DNA of 64,000 bases from Algiphilus aromaticivorans DG1253 (GCF_000733765.1 NZ_JPOG01000001.1:372001-436000); one strand, 5' to 3'; shown: positions 47,064 through 55,748, counted from the stretch's first letter. The notes: generated by a model not told the origin, from the sequence alone. Numbers and translations: made by a program.

Positions 47064-47372
47064 TTACTGCTGTCGCCGCAGGTGGTAGCGCCCGCCGTCG
47101 AAGCGGTCGAAGAACTGGCCGAGTGACGGATGCTCGATCTGCTGGCTGCTGTCGCCCGGTTCGAGATGTCGCTCGGCGACATAGGTGCTCTGCATGGAGC
47201 CGTCAACCAGAACGTGATACCAGGGCGCGCCCTTCGGCGGCCGGCTCTGCGCCACCTGCTCATACCACGCCTCGCTGCCGCTGTACTCGGGGTCGACGTC
47301 GACGATGACGCCGCGGTAGTCGAAGCGATTGTGGTGGACGATGTCGCCGATGCTGAATTTCGGCTGCGTCAT
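47064..47372 (-). CDS. hspQ: Heat shock protein HspQ
   Basis: A 102-residue homologue of HspQ (YccV), a hemimethylated-DNA-binding-fold protein and Lon specificity factor. Signature stretches are FSIGDIVHHNRFDYRGVIVD, DPEYSGSEAWYEQ, PWYHVLVDGS and TYVAERHLEPG. The ATG at 47372 matches the family start; the frame is open further upstream without family character. Confidence 0.95.
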   Translation of the reverse strand: MTQPKFSIGDIVHHNRFDYRGVIVDVDPEYSGSEAWYEQVAQSRPPKGAPWYHVLVDGSMQSTYVAERHLEPGDSSQQIEHPSLGQFFDRFDGGRYHLRRQQ

Positions 47373-47500
47373 GAGTGGGTGCGATCCGTCTGGGTTTTGG
47401 GGGAGCTGCTTGCACCAGCCTGCCACGCCTGCGCCTTGAGCACAGCCCGCCCCTGCCTCGGAGATGCGTTGCTTCCGCTGCGAGCGTGCCGGCATAGCGG

Positions 47501-47869
47501 TCATGCGGCGCGCACGTGGTCGTCCTTGCCATCTTCCCTTGCCTGCGGATCGGCGTCGAAGCGATGCACGGCGATGCCGCGGACCGCGGCCGCCAGGCAG
47601 ACCGCCTTGTCGATCACCGGGTCACCCGTATCGGCGAAGGCCATTGCCATGCCGCGCAGCTGTGCTGGTGAAAAGGTGGTCGCGTGATGCGCGATCGCGC
47701 CCTCGCTCAGCCGGGCGCGCAGCTCGGGATGCAGCCGCGGCGCGACCGTCGTGACACGCGCGCCGTGCGCAAGCGCATGGCGCACGGTTCTCAGCGCGCG
47801 GCGCCCACCGCCAACTACGAGGCAGTCGCGGCCGGCCATATCCAGCGATGCAATCAGCGGTGCCGTCAC
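47501..47869 (-). CDS. Truncated Met8/CysG-N-like NAD-binding protein in the B12 operon
   Basis: A 122-residue protein resembling only the Rossmann domain of precorrin-2 dehydrogenase/siroheme synthase: CLVVGGGRRALRTVRHAL near 16, VTTVAPRLHPELRARL near 40, AFADTGDP near 77 (the place of the catalytic Asp) and RGIAVHRFDADP near 98. The dimerisation and ferrochelatase part and the methyltransferase half are absent. Its GTG overlaps the TonB-receptor stop as GTGA, so both probably follow the cobalamin riboswitch. It may still oxidise a tetrapyrrole, or have taken another corrinoid role (inference). Confidence 0.75.
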   Translation of the reverse strand: MTAPLIASLDMAGRDCLVVGGGRRALRTVRHALAHGARVTTVAPRLHPELRARLSEGAIAHHATTFSPAQLRGMAMAFADTGDPVIDKAVCLAAAVRGIAVHRFDADPQAREDGKDDHVRAA

Positions 47870-49866
47870 AGCAAGCGGTAGCGGTAGCGCAGCTGGATGT
47901 TGCGCGGCATGCCGAGGTTGTCCACGCGATAGGGCGTGTCATCGACGTCGCGCTCGGCGCTCGTGATACCGCTGGCGTAGGTGGCGTCCAGCGCGTTCTC
48001 CAGCCGCAGCTGGAAGCGGTGCGGGCTACCTGCTGTGGGCTGCCAGTAGGTGCTGAGGTCGACGATCTCGTGGTTGCCGTAGCGCTGCCGGCCGAGGCCG
48101 TCGGGTAGCGTGTCGTTGGTGCGGCCGACATGCACCGCCGCCAGCGTCCAGCCCCAGCGGCCGCCGGCATGGTCGCGACCGAGGCTGGCCTTGGCGAAGA
48201 AGCGCGGAATGCCGTCGATCTGCTCGCTGCTGCCGCGTTCGCGGGCGCGTGCCACCGTCGCGCCCAGATGGCCGCGCCAACCGCTGCCGGTGCTCCAGCG
48301 GCCGACGATGTCCGCGCCCTGGCTGCGTACGCGCTCGTCGGTGTTGACGAAGGTGGAGCGGCCGCTCTCGTCCGGTACCGAGGCGATCAGATCCTCGATG
48401 CGCCGATGGAAGGCCATCAGCTCCCAGCTCAGGTAGGCGCCGGCCAGAGCGGCGCTGCCGCCGTAGCCGAGCTCGAAGTTCAGGCTCTGCTCGCCGTCGA
48501 GGTTCTCGTTGCCGCGGGTATGGTCCGGGTCGCGGGCGTAGAGCTGGTAGGCGTCCGGCAGGCGGAAGGCGCTGCCGGCCTTGGCGCGCAGATAGTGGCC
48601 GCCGCCAAGCGCGTGACGCGCGGTGGCGTCCCAGATGGTGTTGCTGCCGCCGAGGTCCGCACGGCTATGGCGCGCGCCGACGGCCAGCGCGGTATGCGGC
48701 AGCAGCGCCAGCCGTGGCCGGAACTGCAGGAAGGCGGCGTAGACGGTCTCGCTCTGGGTGCTGATGTTGACCACCGCGTCCTGGCCGGAATAGCGCTGGC
48801 CGTCGACGCCGAAGACCCACTCGCTGCCGCCGTTGAAGCGGTAGCGCCCCATGACGTTGAGACCGTAGTCATCGAAGCCCCAGGGGTCGCGGTCGTTGAC
48901 GACTTCCAGGCGGTCGGGATCCTCGGTGGTATACAGCCGCGTGTACTCGGTGTCCCAGCGGTGCCAGTAGGCCTTGAGGAAATAGCTGAAGCCGTTGTCG
49001 AAGCGGTGATCCCAGTTCAGCGTGGCGAGTTGCTGGTCGCGGTCGTTGATGGTGCTGAAATTGTCCGTCGGGCGCGCGAAATCCAGCGCGGCTTCGGTGC
49101 GCACATAGCTGCCCGTCAGCCGCGCGTTATCGCCGAAACTGCGCTGGGCGCGGCCGGCCAGGCTGGTGACTTCGTAGCCGCGCTCGCGGCCGCGCTCGGC
49201 GCTGGACTCCAGATGCGCGTCACGATAGGGCTGGTAGCCGTCGCCGCGGGCGTGACTGCCGGAAAGCACGAAGCGGCTGTTGCCGGCGGCATCGGCCACC
49301 CAGCCCTCGAGCTGCTGCTCGCCGAGATCGCCGGCGCCCAGCGCCAGCTCGCCCTCGGCGGCTTCGGCGAATTCGCGTGTGACGATATTGACCACGCCGG
49401 CCACTGCCTGCGTGCCGTAGAACAGGCTCTGCCCGCCCTTCAGGATCTCGATGCGCTCGACCATGTTGGTGCTGAGCGTGTCGAGCGGCGAGGTGCCGGC
49501 GAAGAGCCGGTTGTTGACGCGCACGCCGTCGATCAGGAAAAGCACATCGGCGTTGCGCGAGCCCTGCAGCGAGATGTCGGCGTAATCGAAGCGCCCGTGC
49601 TTGGGCGCCAGATGCAGGCCCGGCGCCAGCATCTGCAGCGCCTGCGCGATGTCGACCGCGCCGGAGGCGCTGATGCGCTCGCGCTCGACGATTTCGACGC
49701 GGTTGCCGTAGTCGGCGAGCTCCTCGGAGAGCTGTCGTTCGGCCGGCTCGCCGCGCACTTCCACGGCCTCCAGCTGCTCGACGTGGTCGGCGGCCCAGGT
49801 TGCGGTTGCGAAAGCGCCCAGTAGCGCGCCCGCTGCCACGGCGCGCATTCCCTTGCGGTACTGCAT
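47866..49866 (-). CDS. TonB-dependent receptor, BtuB-like, under cobalamin riboswitch
   Basis: A 666-residue outer-membrane receptor. A signal peptide spans residues 1-25 (ending TWAADH), a TonB-box-like VEQLEAVEVRGE follows, and the plug domain covers about 50-165 (VDIAQALQMLAPGLHL, VLFLIDGVRVNNR, VERIEILKGGQSLFYGTQAVAGVVNI). A 22-stranded barrel runs to the C-terminus. A cobalamin riboswitch 147 bases upstream indicates a corrinoid as ligand. GGGGA precedes ATG 49866. It is coupled at its stop to a Met8/CysG-like gene. Confidence 0.92.
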   Translation of the reverse strand: MQYRKGMRAVAAGALLGAFATATWAADHVEQLEAVEVRGEPAERQLSEELADYGNRVEIVERERISASGAVDIAQALQMLAPGLHLAPKHGRFDYADISLQGSRNADVLFLIDGVRVNNRLFAGTSPLDTLSTNMVERIEILKGGQSLFYGTQAVAGVVNIVTREFAEAAEGELALGAGDLGEQQLEGWVADAAGNSRFVLSGSHARGDGYQPYRDAHLESSAERGRERGYEVTSLAGRAQRSFGDNARLTGSYVRTEAALDFARPTDNFSTINDRDQQLATLNWDHRFDNGFSYFLKAYWHRWDTEYTRLYTTEDPDRLEVVNDRDPWGFDDYGLNVMGRYRFNGGSEWVFGVDGQRYSGQDAVVNISTQSETVYAAFLQFRPRLALLPHTALAVGARHSRADLGGSNTIWDATARHALGGGHYLRAKAGSAFRLPDAYQLYARDPDHTRGNENLDGEQSLNFELGYGGSAALAGAYLSWELMAFHRRIEDLIASVPDESGRSTFVNTDERVRSQGADIVGRWSTGSGWRGHLGATVARARERGSSEQIDGIPRFFAKASLGRDHAGGRWGWTLAAVHVGRTNDTLPDGLGRQRYGNHEIVDLSTYWQPTAGSPHRFQLRLENALDATYASGITSAERDVDDTPYRVDNLGMPRNIQLRYRYRLL

Positions 49867-50012
49867 GTCGGTCCCCTTCGCCGTGCTCACCCGCACGGCG
49901 CTGTGCTGAATGACACGCGTGCGGGGACAGGGACGGGACCGGCGCCGTCGCGGACGACGATGGCCGGAACCGGCCCGTCGTCGCCCACCGCGACGCGTGG
50001 CTCGATGCACCG

Positions 50013-50258
50013 GGCCGGTCTACGGGCTGATGCGTGACGATGCTTGTCGAGCATCGTCTCGGCGGACCGCCTTCCCATGCCGCGAGGGCACAGTGGCGTA
50101 GTGGTCCGCCGAAGCAGGGGCCGCGAAGAACGCGGAACCTGCTGCGCAATCACCGTTGCGGGGGCAGCGTCGGCATGCGGCGCCAGATGGCGCCGGGCAC
50201 CGACTTCCCGTTTAACCCGCCGCGCGAGCGATCGCGCGGCGGGCACCTGGTGCAAGGC
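50013..50258 (-). ncRNA. Cobalamin riboswitch upstream of the TonB receptor
   Basis: Read on the minus strand, the leader holds the complete conserved set. It begins with AGGTGCC, a GC-rich stem and AAACGGGAAGTCGGTGC. The B12 box follows as GCTGCCCCCGCAACGGTGA, then GCCACTGTG, GGGAAGGCG, and the closing GCCCGTAGACCGGCC. Adenosylcobalamin binding would shut down the receptor operon. It lies head-to-head with a second riboswitch at 50306. Confidence 0.93.
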
Positions 50259-50305
50259 GACGGAGGCTAGCAGCGAGGGATGCGCGCGGCAACTGCGCTA
50301 CCATC

Positions 50306-50500
50306 CTGCTTCGCGCTAGGTGCCTGCCGCTGCATGCGGCAGGTGAAACGGGAAGCCGGTTGAATTCCGGCGCTGCCCCCGCAACGGTGATGGAGCGCGG
50401 AGCAAGCTCGAAGCCACTGTGCCCTCGCGGCATGGGAAGGCGCTTGCTCCCTGAAGAGATTCGACCCTCTTCCGCTCCCGAGCCCGGAGACCGGCCTGGC
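50306..50500 (+). ncRNA. Cobalamin riboswitch upstream of the PepSY operon
   Basis: The plus strand has AGGTGCC, the stem TGCCGC-TGCA-TGCGGCA, GGTGAAACGGGAAGCCGG, the B12 box CGCTGCCCCCGCAACGGTGA, GCCACTGTG, GGGAAGGCG and the closing GAGCCCGGAGACCGGCC. All elements of the class are present. It shares 30 identical bases (50413-50442) with the opposing riboswitch. Some 200 bases separate it from the PepSY gene; a short coupled reading frame occupies part of that. Confidence 0.94.
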
Positions 50501-50579
50501 GTCCGCCGGCGTCGCGCAATGCGCGGCGCCATCCGCTTTTCGCTTAGCCATGCGGGCGGCGTGGCACAAGGAGCAGGCC

Positions 50580-50702
50580 ATGGGCATACCGCCCCGGGCG
50601 TCGGCGTGCGCCATCGTCGCCGTGCATGCGGTGCCGGAACGCCGGCCGCTACGCGCATCTCTGGATGCAACGCTTCGAGCGCAGTGCAGGAGCAGGCCAT
50701 GA
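50580..50702 (+). CDS. Candidate 40-residue ORF coupled to the PepSY gene
   Basis: An open frame from ATG 50580 to TGA 50702 whose stop overlaps the PepSY ATG as ATGA. It is preceded by AAGGAGCAGGCC, virtually the same ribosome-binding sequence that precedes the PepSY gene, so it is probably translated. The peptide (begins MGIPPRASACAIVAVHAVPE, two Cys, many Arg) has no membrane helix and no family I know. It could be a leader that couples riboswitch state to PepSY translation, or a decayed gene. Confidence 0.42.
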   Translation: MGIPPRASACAIVAVHAVPERRPLRASLDATLRAQCRSRP

Positions 50703-52147
50703 GCCCCAAGCGCCTGCTCTTCCTGGGCCATCGCTGGCTCGGCGTGCTGCTCAGCCTATTCTTCGTGCTCTGGTTCTTCTCGGGCATGGTGATGCTCTAC
50801 GTCGGCTATCCGTCCACCGAGCACGACCGACGGATTGCCGGGCAGCCGCCGCTGCAGGCAGCGCACTGCTGTGACGCCGCGTTGCCCGCCATCACTCCCG
50901 ACGAGCGTCCGCGCCTGCGCATGCTGGACGGCCGGTTGTGGATCGGCCGCGACGGGCAGTGGCGGGGTGCCGCCACCGGCGAGACGATGGCGTCTCTGGA
51001 TGCCGAGGCCGTGCGCGCGATGCTGGGGCGGCGTAGCGACGTCGCTGCCGGGGCGATCCACCGCCTGCAGCGAATCGACGACGATCAATGGACCGTCTCC
51101 GGCCGCTACGACCCGCACCGGCCGCTGTATCGGGTCGCGCTGGAGGGTGGGCGCTGGCTGCATGTCTCCGGCACCACCGGCGAGCTGCTGCTGGACACCA
51201 CCCGCGCCGAGCGTGCCTGGAACTGGGTGGGGGCGGTGAGTCACTGGCTCTATTTCACGGCGCTGCGGCGCCATCCCGGCGCCTGGAGCGAACTCGTCAT
51301 CTGGCTGTCAGTGGCCGGTTGTGCGATGGCACTGGCTGGCCTCTGGGGCGGGTTGAAGCAGTGGCGCTGGCGGCGTCGCAAGCGGGGCAAATCGCCCATT
51401 CCCTATCGCGGTGCCGCCTTCTGGCATCACGCCGGCGGGCTCGTCTTCGGCGGGCTGATCTTCAGCTTCATTCTCAGCGGGCTCTTCTCGATGAATCCCT
51501 GGGGACTCTTCGATTTGCACGGCGTCAGCGCGCAGGAGCACGCTGCACTCGTCGGCGACGCGCCGCCACTACCCCCGGAGATCCTCGCCGACGGTCTGCG
51601 TGACACGTTGCTTCGCACCGGCGGCTTCCAGCCGCGTGAGGCCGAGGCCTTCGCCTTCGGTGGTCGCTGGTGGTTGCGCCTGCGCGATGGCGAAGAAACG
51701 CGTCTGGCACCCGTTGCCGGTGGGCCGCTGCGCGAGACGCTGCCGCGCGACGAAGTTGCGGCCGCGGCCGATCGCCTGGCGATGTCGGCGCCCGAGCGCG
51801 ACCGCGCCTGGCTGCGGCAGGCCGATCGCTACTACTACAGCAGCCGGGGCGAGCGCGTCTTCCCGGTGCTGCGGCTGCGTCTCGACGACGCCGAGCAGCG
51901 CTGGTTCTACCTCGATCCGGGCAGCGGGCGCATCGCGCTGAAGGCGGACCGCGCGCGTCGTGCCTATCGCTGGTGGTTCAACGGGCTGCATTCCCTGGAT
52001 TTTCCCTGGCTGATCCACAACCGTCCGCTCTGGGATGTTGTCGTCATCGGGGTCAGTCTCGGCGGGCTGCTGGTGGCGGCCACCGGCGTGCTGGTGGGCT
52101 GGCGCCGCCTGCGCACGGCACTGTTGCGGCCGCGGCAGCGCTCCTAG
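50699..52147 (+). CDS. PepSY-TM membrane protein under cobalamin riboswitch
   Basis: A 482-residue inner-membrane protein of the PepSY-TM/PiuB group. Four helices lie near 9-31, 198-218, 242-263 and 440-465, with two periplasmic regions containing PepSY-like segments (VSGRYDPHRPLYRVALEGG, YYYSSRGERVFPVLRLRL). Conserved His residues sit at helix ends (GHRWLG, SHWLYFTALRRHP, FWHHAGG, NGLHSLDFPWL), possible heme or metal ligands. A Cys pair, AAHCCDAA, lies near 58. Relatives reduce ferric siderophores after TonB uptake; B12 control suggests an analogous corrinoid or cobalt role (inference). Confidence 0.9.
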   Translation: MSPKRLLFLGHRWLGVLLSLFFVLWFFSGMVMLYVGYPSTEHDRRIAGQPPLQAAHCCDAALPAITPDERPRLRMLDGRLWIGRDGQWRGAATGETMASLDAEAVRAMLGRRSDVAAGAIHRLQRIDDDQWTVSGRYDPHRPLYRVALEGGRWLHVSGTTGELLLDTTRAERAWNWVGAVSHWLYFTALRRHPGAWSELVIWLSVAGCAMALAGLWGGLKQWRWRRRKRGKSPIPYRGAAFWHHAGGLVFGGLIFSFILSGLFSMNPWGLFDLHGVSAQEHAALVGDAPPLPPEILADGLRDTLLRTGGFQPREAEAFAFGGRWWLRLRDGEETRLAPVAGGPLRETLPRDEVAAAADRLAMSAPERDRAWLRQADRYYYSSRGERVFPVLRLRLDDAEQRWFYLDPGSGRIALKADRARRAYRWWFNGLHSLDFPWLIHNRPLWDVVVIGVSLGGLLVAATGVLVGWRRLRTALLRPRQRS

Positions 52148-52158
52148 GCTCGCTCCGC

Positions 52159-52758
52159 TCAGGGCTGTTGTTGGTGGCGCTGCCACTTTCCGGATGCGTC
52201 GCGGCGGTAGTCGACACGCGCGCGCAGTCGGTGCCATCCACTTGGCCAGAATCCGATGCGGTCCGGCTCGAGGCGGTAGGCGCGCCAAGCATCGGGGCGC
52301 GGCACGCGCTGCTGGTCGAACTCCTGCTTGTAGCCGCGCAGCCGCTCCTTGACGGCCTCGCCTTCAGCTTTGGAGTTGCCCTTCTCGGACATCCAGGCGC
52401 CGAGCTGCGCTTCGCGCGGTCGCTTCGCCCAGTAGCGGTCCGATGCCTCGGTATCGAGCAGCACGACCTTGCCCTCGACCACGGCCTGTTCCTGCATGCC
52501 GGGCCAGTAGAAGCAGAGTGCGGCGCGCGGATTGGCCTGCATCTGTTGGCCCTTGCCGCTGCTGCTGCTCGCGAAGAAGAGCAGGCCGCTTTCCTCGGTG
52601 CGGGCCACCGCGATGATGCGCACCGAGGGCCGCGCCTGGGCGTCCGCGGTGGCCAGCGAAGCGGCGGTGGGATCGCGCTCGCCCATGCTGTAGGCCTGGT
52701 CGATAAGGTGCCGCAGATGCGCTATGGCTTCGCGGTAGTGGTGGTCGCTGGCGGTCAT
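52159..52758 (-). CDS. pdxH: Pyridoxamine 5'-phosphate oxidase family protein (PdxH-like)
   Basis: A 199-residue FMN-dependent oxidase of the PNPOx fold: PSVRIIAVARTEESGLLFFAS near 42 (FMN-binding strand), SGKGQQMQANPRAALCFYWP near 66, and YRLEPDRIGFWPSGWHRLRAR near the C-terminus. The reaction would be oxidation of pyridoxamine/pyridoxine phosphate to PLP. The extreme C-terminus (SGKWQRHQQQP) departs from the usual ending, so a related flavoenzyme is possible. It is convergent with the PepSY gene. Confidence 0.82.
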   Translation of the reverse strand: MTASDHHYREAIAHLRHLIDQAYSMGERDPTAASLATADAQARPSVRIIAVARTEESGLLFFASSSSGKGQQMQANPRAALCFYWPGMQEQAVVEGKVVLLDTEASDRYWAKRPREAQLGAWMSEKGNSKAEGEAVKERLRGYKQEFDQQRVPRPDAWRAYRLEPDRIGFWPSGWHRLRARVDYRRDASGKWQRHQQQP

Positions 52759-52965
52759 GGTGGTTCGGGGCGCGGGCGGAGTACGGGGAGCCCATTGATT
52801 ATGATGCTTGGTCGTTTGCGCACAAGGGCAGCAGCCCGTGTTCCTTCCGCGGTTTGCCGCGACTTTGCTTTGGTGGCGTCGATTCAGCGCCGCATGTACT
52901 CGCTCATCACGGCTTTCTCCGGACCGACCCGCCGGCGCTCGCCGTGGTGCGCGACCGCTGCCGCT

Positions 52966-54486
52966 TCATGGCAGTCGATCCGGCGCGTCGGGAGATGCAT
53001 CGATGCCGCGCAGCCAATCCGTGATGCCCTCGATGGCGGCGACGCGAAGGTAGCGCTTGTCGTTGGCCGGAATCGTCAGCCAGGGCGCCTGCGGGCAGTG
53101 CGTCCGTTGCAACATTTCCCGGATAGCGGGTCGGTAGGCATCTCGCCGGGCGTGATTGCGCCAGTCTGCCTCGCTGAGCTTGTACTGCTTACGCGGGTCG
53201 GTGGCGCGGGCCTGTAGCCGCGCCAACTGCTCGTCGGCGTCGATCTCCAGCCAGAGCTTGATGAGATCGATGCCGCTCTCCACCAGCTCGGCCTCGAAGC
53301 CGCGGATCTCGCGGTAGGCGCGTTGCCAGGCAGGCGCTGGCAGCAGATCCTCGGCGCGCTCGACCAGGACCCGCCCGTACCAGGAGCGATCGAGTACCAG
53401 TAGCTGGCCCGGAGGCGGCAGCTCGCGCCAGAAGCGCCATAGCCAGTGCTGGTGCGCCTCGGTGGCATCCGGTTCTCCGATCGGAACGATGCGGCGATCC
53501 CGGGCATCGACGCCGTGCACGAGTCGCCGGATTGTGCCGCCCTTGCCGCCGGCATCCCAGCCCTCGAAGACGATGATGGTGGGGCGCCCGGCGCGGGCGC
53601 GCTCCTGCATGTGGTGCGCGAAGGCTTCCTGCGCCGCGTGCAGGCGTTGCTTGTAGTCGGTTCTGCGCAGCCGCAGCGGTGCACTCCCGCTCAGCTCTGG
53701 TCGTGCCCCGCGGGGCTTGGCCAGCCGCGCTGTCGGTGGCCGGTGAGGCTGCGGCAGGCGCCGGGTGAGCGCGTTGGCCAGGGCCTCGGCGACGATGATG
53801 CTGCGTGCTCCGGCAGCACTGCCGTCCAGCACCTGCCAGCGCGCACGGGGGGTGTCGGTGACGGCGAGCAGGCGCTCGGAATGGGCGACAAAGTCGTCGT
53901 ATTCGGCCAGGTTGCGCCACTGGTCGGGGCTCGCGCGCCAGGCTGAGAGCGGGTCTGCACGCAGCGCATCGAGTCGCTGGCGCTGGGTGTCTGCATCCAG
54001 ATGCAGCCAGAATTTCAGGACAAGGGCGCCGTCATCGACCAGCCGACGCTCGAAGCGGCGGATCCGGGCCAGCCGGTGCCGGAAGCGCACGTCGTCGTCG
54101 CTGCCGTGCACGCGCGCCAGCAGCGGCGCCGAATACCAGCCCGAGCGCACCAGACCGATGCGTCCGCGTGGCGGCAGATCGCGCCAGTAGCGCGCCATCG
54201 CCGGGCCGCTATCCGGCTCGTTCTCGGCGTAGGCGAGGATGTCCAGATGACGCGGGTCCATCCAGTGGCCGAGGTGATTGATGCTCTCGTGTTTGCCACC
54301 ACCGTCGACGCCGGCGAGCACCAACAGCACCGGGAATGCCCCGCGCGCGGCGAGTAGGCGTTGCAGCCGCGGCAGGGATTCGCGCAGCGCGTTGCGCCGT
54401 TGGTGGTAGACCGTGTCGGCCAGCTCGGGCAGTGCCGGCGGCGGCAGGTAGGGGCGTTGATGGGGGCCGGAAGCAGCGTGTGCCAT
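52966..54486 (-). CDS. pap: Polyphosphate:AMP phosphotransferase (class II PPK2)
   Basis: A 506-residue protein with two fused PPK2 domains (about 25-245 and 270-500). It uses polyphosphate to phosphorylate AMP to ADP. The C-terminal domain has the intact Walker A GWDAGGKGG, the lid module DRSWYGRVLVERAEDLL and the basic residues between. The N-terminal domain has GVDGGGKHESINHLGHWMD and RSGWYSAPLLARV and is probably degenerate, as is usual for PAP. The 207 bases between it and pdxH hold nothing I can assign. Confidence 0.93.
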   Translation of the reverse strand: MAHAASGPHQRPYLPPPALPELADTVYHQRRNALRESLPRLQRLLAARGAFPVLLVLAGVDGGGKHESINHLGHWMDPRHLDILAYAENEPDSGPAMARYWRDLPPRGRIGLVRSGWYSAPLLARVHGSDDDVRFRHRLARIRRFERRLVDDGALVLKFWLHLDADTQRQRLDALRADPLSAWRASPDQWRNLAEYDDFVAHSERLLAVTDTPRARWQVLDGSAAGARSIIVAEALANALTRRLPQPHRPPTARLAKPRGARPELSGSAPLRLRRTDYKQRLHAAQEAFAHHMQERARAGRPTIIVFEGWDAGGKGGTIRRLVHGVDARDRRIVPIGEPDATEAHQHWLWRFWRELPPPGQLLVLDRSWYGRVLVERAEDLLPAPAWQRAYREIRGFEAELVESGIDLIKLWLEIDADEQLARLQARATDPRKQYKLSEADWRNHARRDAYRPAIREMLQRTHCPQAPWLTIPANDKRYLRVAAIEGITDWLRGIDASPDAPDRLP

Positions 54487-54632
54487 GGCCGCAGCCTAAC
54501 GCAGGCTGCTTGCTCCTCCGCGGGCACGCGACTTTCCGTATGTCGGTTCGCTGCTGCCGGCCGTTCCGGAGGTCTCCCCCACGTCGCGTCGAAAGGATTC
54601 TCCTGCACGTCTTACTCGCCGCCGAGACGACC

Positions 54633-55511
54633 GTGCTCCCACTATCATCGCGTCCGACCGAGGCTGCGGCCCCGGCACCCATCGATCTGCTCGACTCGGC
54701 AGTGGCGCTGACTCGGGAGAAGGAGCGGGCGGCGCTGCGTTCCAGCCTGTTGCGCACGCTCTCGGAGATGCTGCCCATCAGCGAGTTGCGGATGCAGGAT
54801 GTTGCTGCGGCGACACAGGAGGAAGCCGGCGAAGGTTGGTACATGCTGCCGCTGGCGGGGGTGGAACGCGAAGGACGCGTGCTGGCCGTACAACTCGCCG
54901 AGCCGCGCGATGGTGACGAGCGCATCCTGCAGAGCTTCTTGCGGCTCTACGAGAATTTTCTCGCTGTCATCGACGAATCCGAGCGCGACCAGCTCACCGG
55001 AATGCTCAACCGCCGCGCCTTCGACCTGCGGCTGGGTGCCGTCACATCGGGTCTGTCCGGCCCTCTGCCTTCCGGGCAGGCTTGGCTGGCGCTGCTCGAT
55101 ATTGATCATTTCAAGCGCATCAACGACGGCTACGGCCATCTCTTCGGCGACGAGGTGTTGGTGTTGCTGGCGCGCTTGCTGCGAGCCCATTTCGGCGTGC
55201 GCGAGGGTGTATACCGCTACGGTGGCGAGGAGTTCGCACTCGTGCTCGCTGGCGAGACGGCGGAGGCCGTGCAGCGGCGCCTGGACGGCTTCCGGGCGGT
55301 GGTTGCCGAACAGCGTTTCCCCGGTGTGGGGAATGTCACCCTCAGTGCGGGCTTCTGCGCGATCGCGCGCGGCGTGGCGCCGCCGCTGTTGGTGGAGTAT
55401 GCCGACCGCGCGCTCTACGCCGCCAAAGACGGTGGGCGCGATCGCGTGGTTGCCTATGAGAGCCTGCCCGAAGCGCGCCAACGGCGCTCTGGCGATATCG
55501 AATTGTTCTGA
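54633..55511 (+). CDS. Diguanylate cyclase (GGEEF)
   Basis: A protein of about 292 residues. The N-terminal ~120 residues look helical and GAF-like (TREKERAALRSSLLRTLSEML, WYMLPLAGVEREGRVLAVQLAE) and would be the sensor. The GGDEF domain follows with DQLTGMLNRRAFD, LLDIDHFKRINDGYGHLFGDE, the active site YRYGGEEF and YADRALYAAKDGGR. It should make cyclic di-GMP. No RxxD inhibitory site precedes the active loop. The start is uncertain: GTG 54633 seems best, but the frame is open upstream, with an ATG at 54540. Confidence 0.86.
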   Translation: MLPLSSRPTEAAAPAPIDLLDSAVALTREKERAALRSSLLRTLSEMLPISELRMQDVAAATQEEAGEGWYMLPLAGVEREGRVLAVQLAEPRDGDERILQSFLRLYENFLAVIDESERDQLTGMLNRRAFDLRLGAVTSGLSGPLPSGQAWLALLDIDHFKRINDGYGHLFGDEVLVLLARLLRAHFGVREGVYRYGGEEFALVLAGETAEAVQRRLDGFRAVVAEQRFPGVGNVTLSAGFCAIARGVAPPLLVEYADRALYAAKDGGRDRVVAYESLPEARQRRSGDIELF

Positions 55512-55748
55512 GAGCGCAGAGCACCTGCGGGGGCGAAGTGACTGCGGGCGCGTGCCTCAGGTATGCACTGAACGCCTCGCGAGCCAGCAGCCAATGCCCG
55601 CCAACAGCGGCGGAGGCTAGGCGAGCAGCGTTGCGCCCGCGCCCGCGGCCAGCAGTTCGCGCCGGCGCTAGGAACGTTTCAGCGGGGAAGCGGAAGACCA
55701 GTGGCGCATGTCCAGTGACCGCGAAGGCCGGTGCGATCTCGCGCCACG

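Noticed and set aside
55512-55748. Decayed gene on the minus strand after the 58-residue protein
   Set aside because: An open frame exists, but its translation shows no recognisable family and no start signal; it is treated as intergenic.
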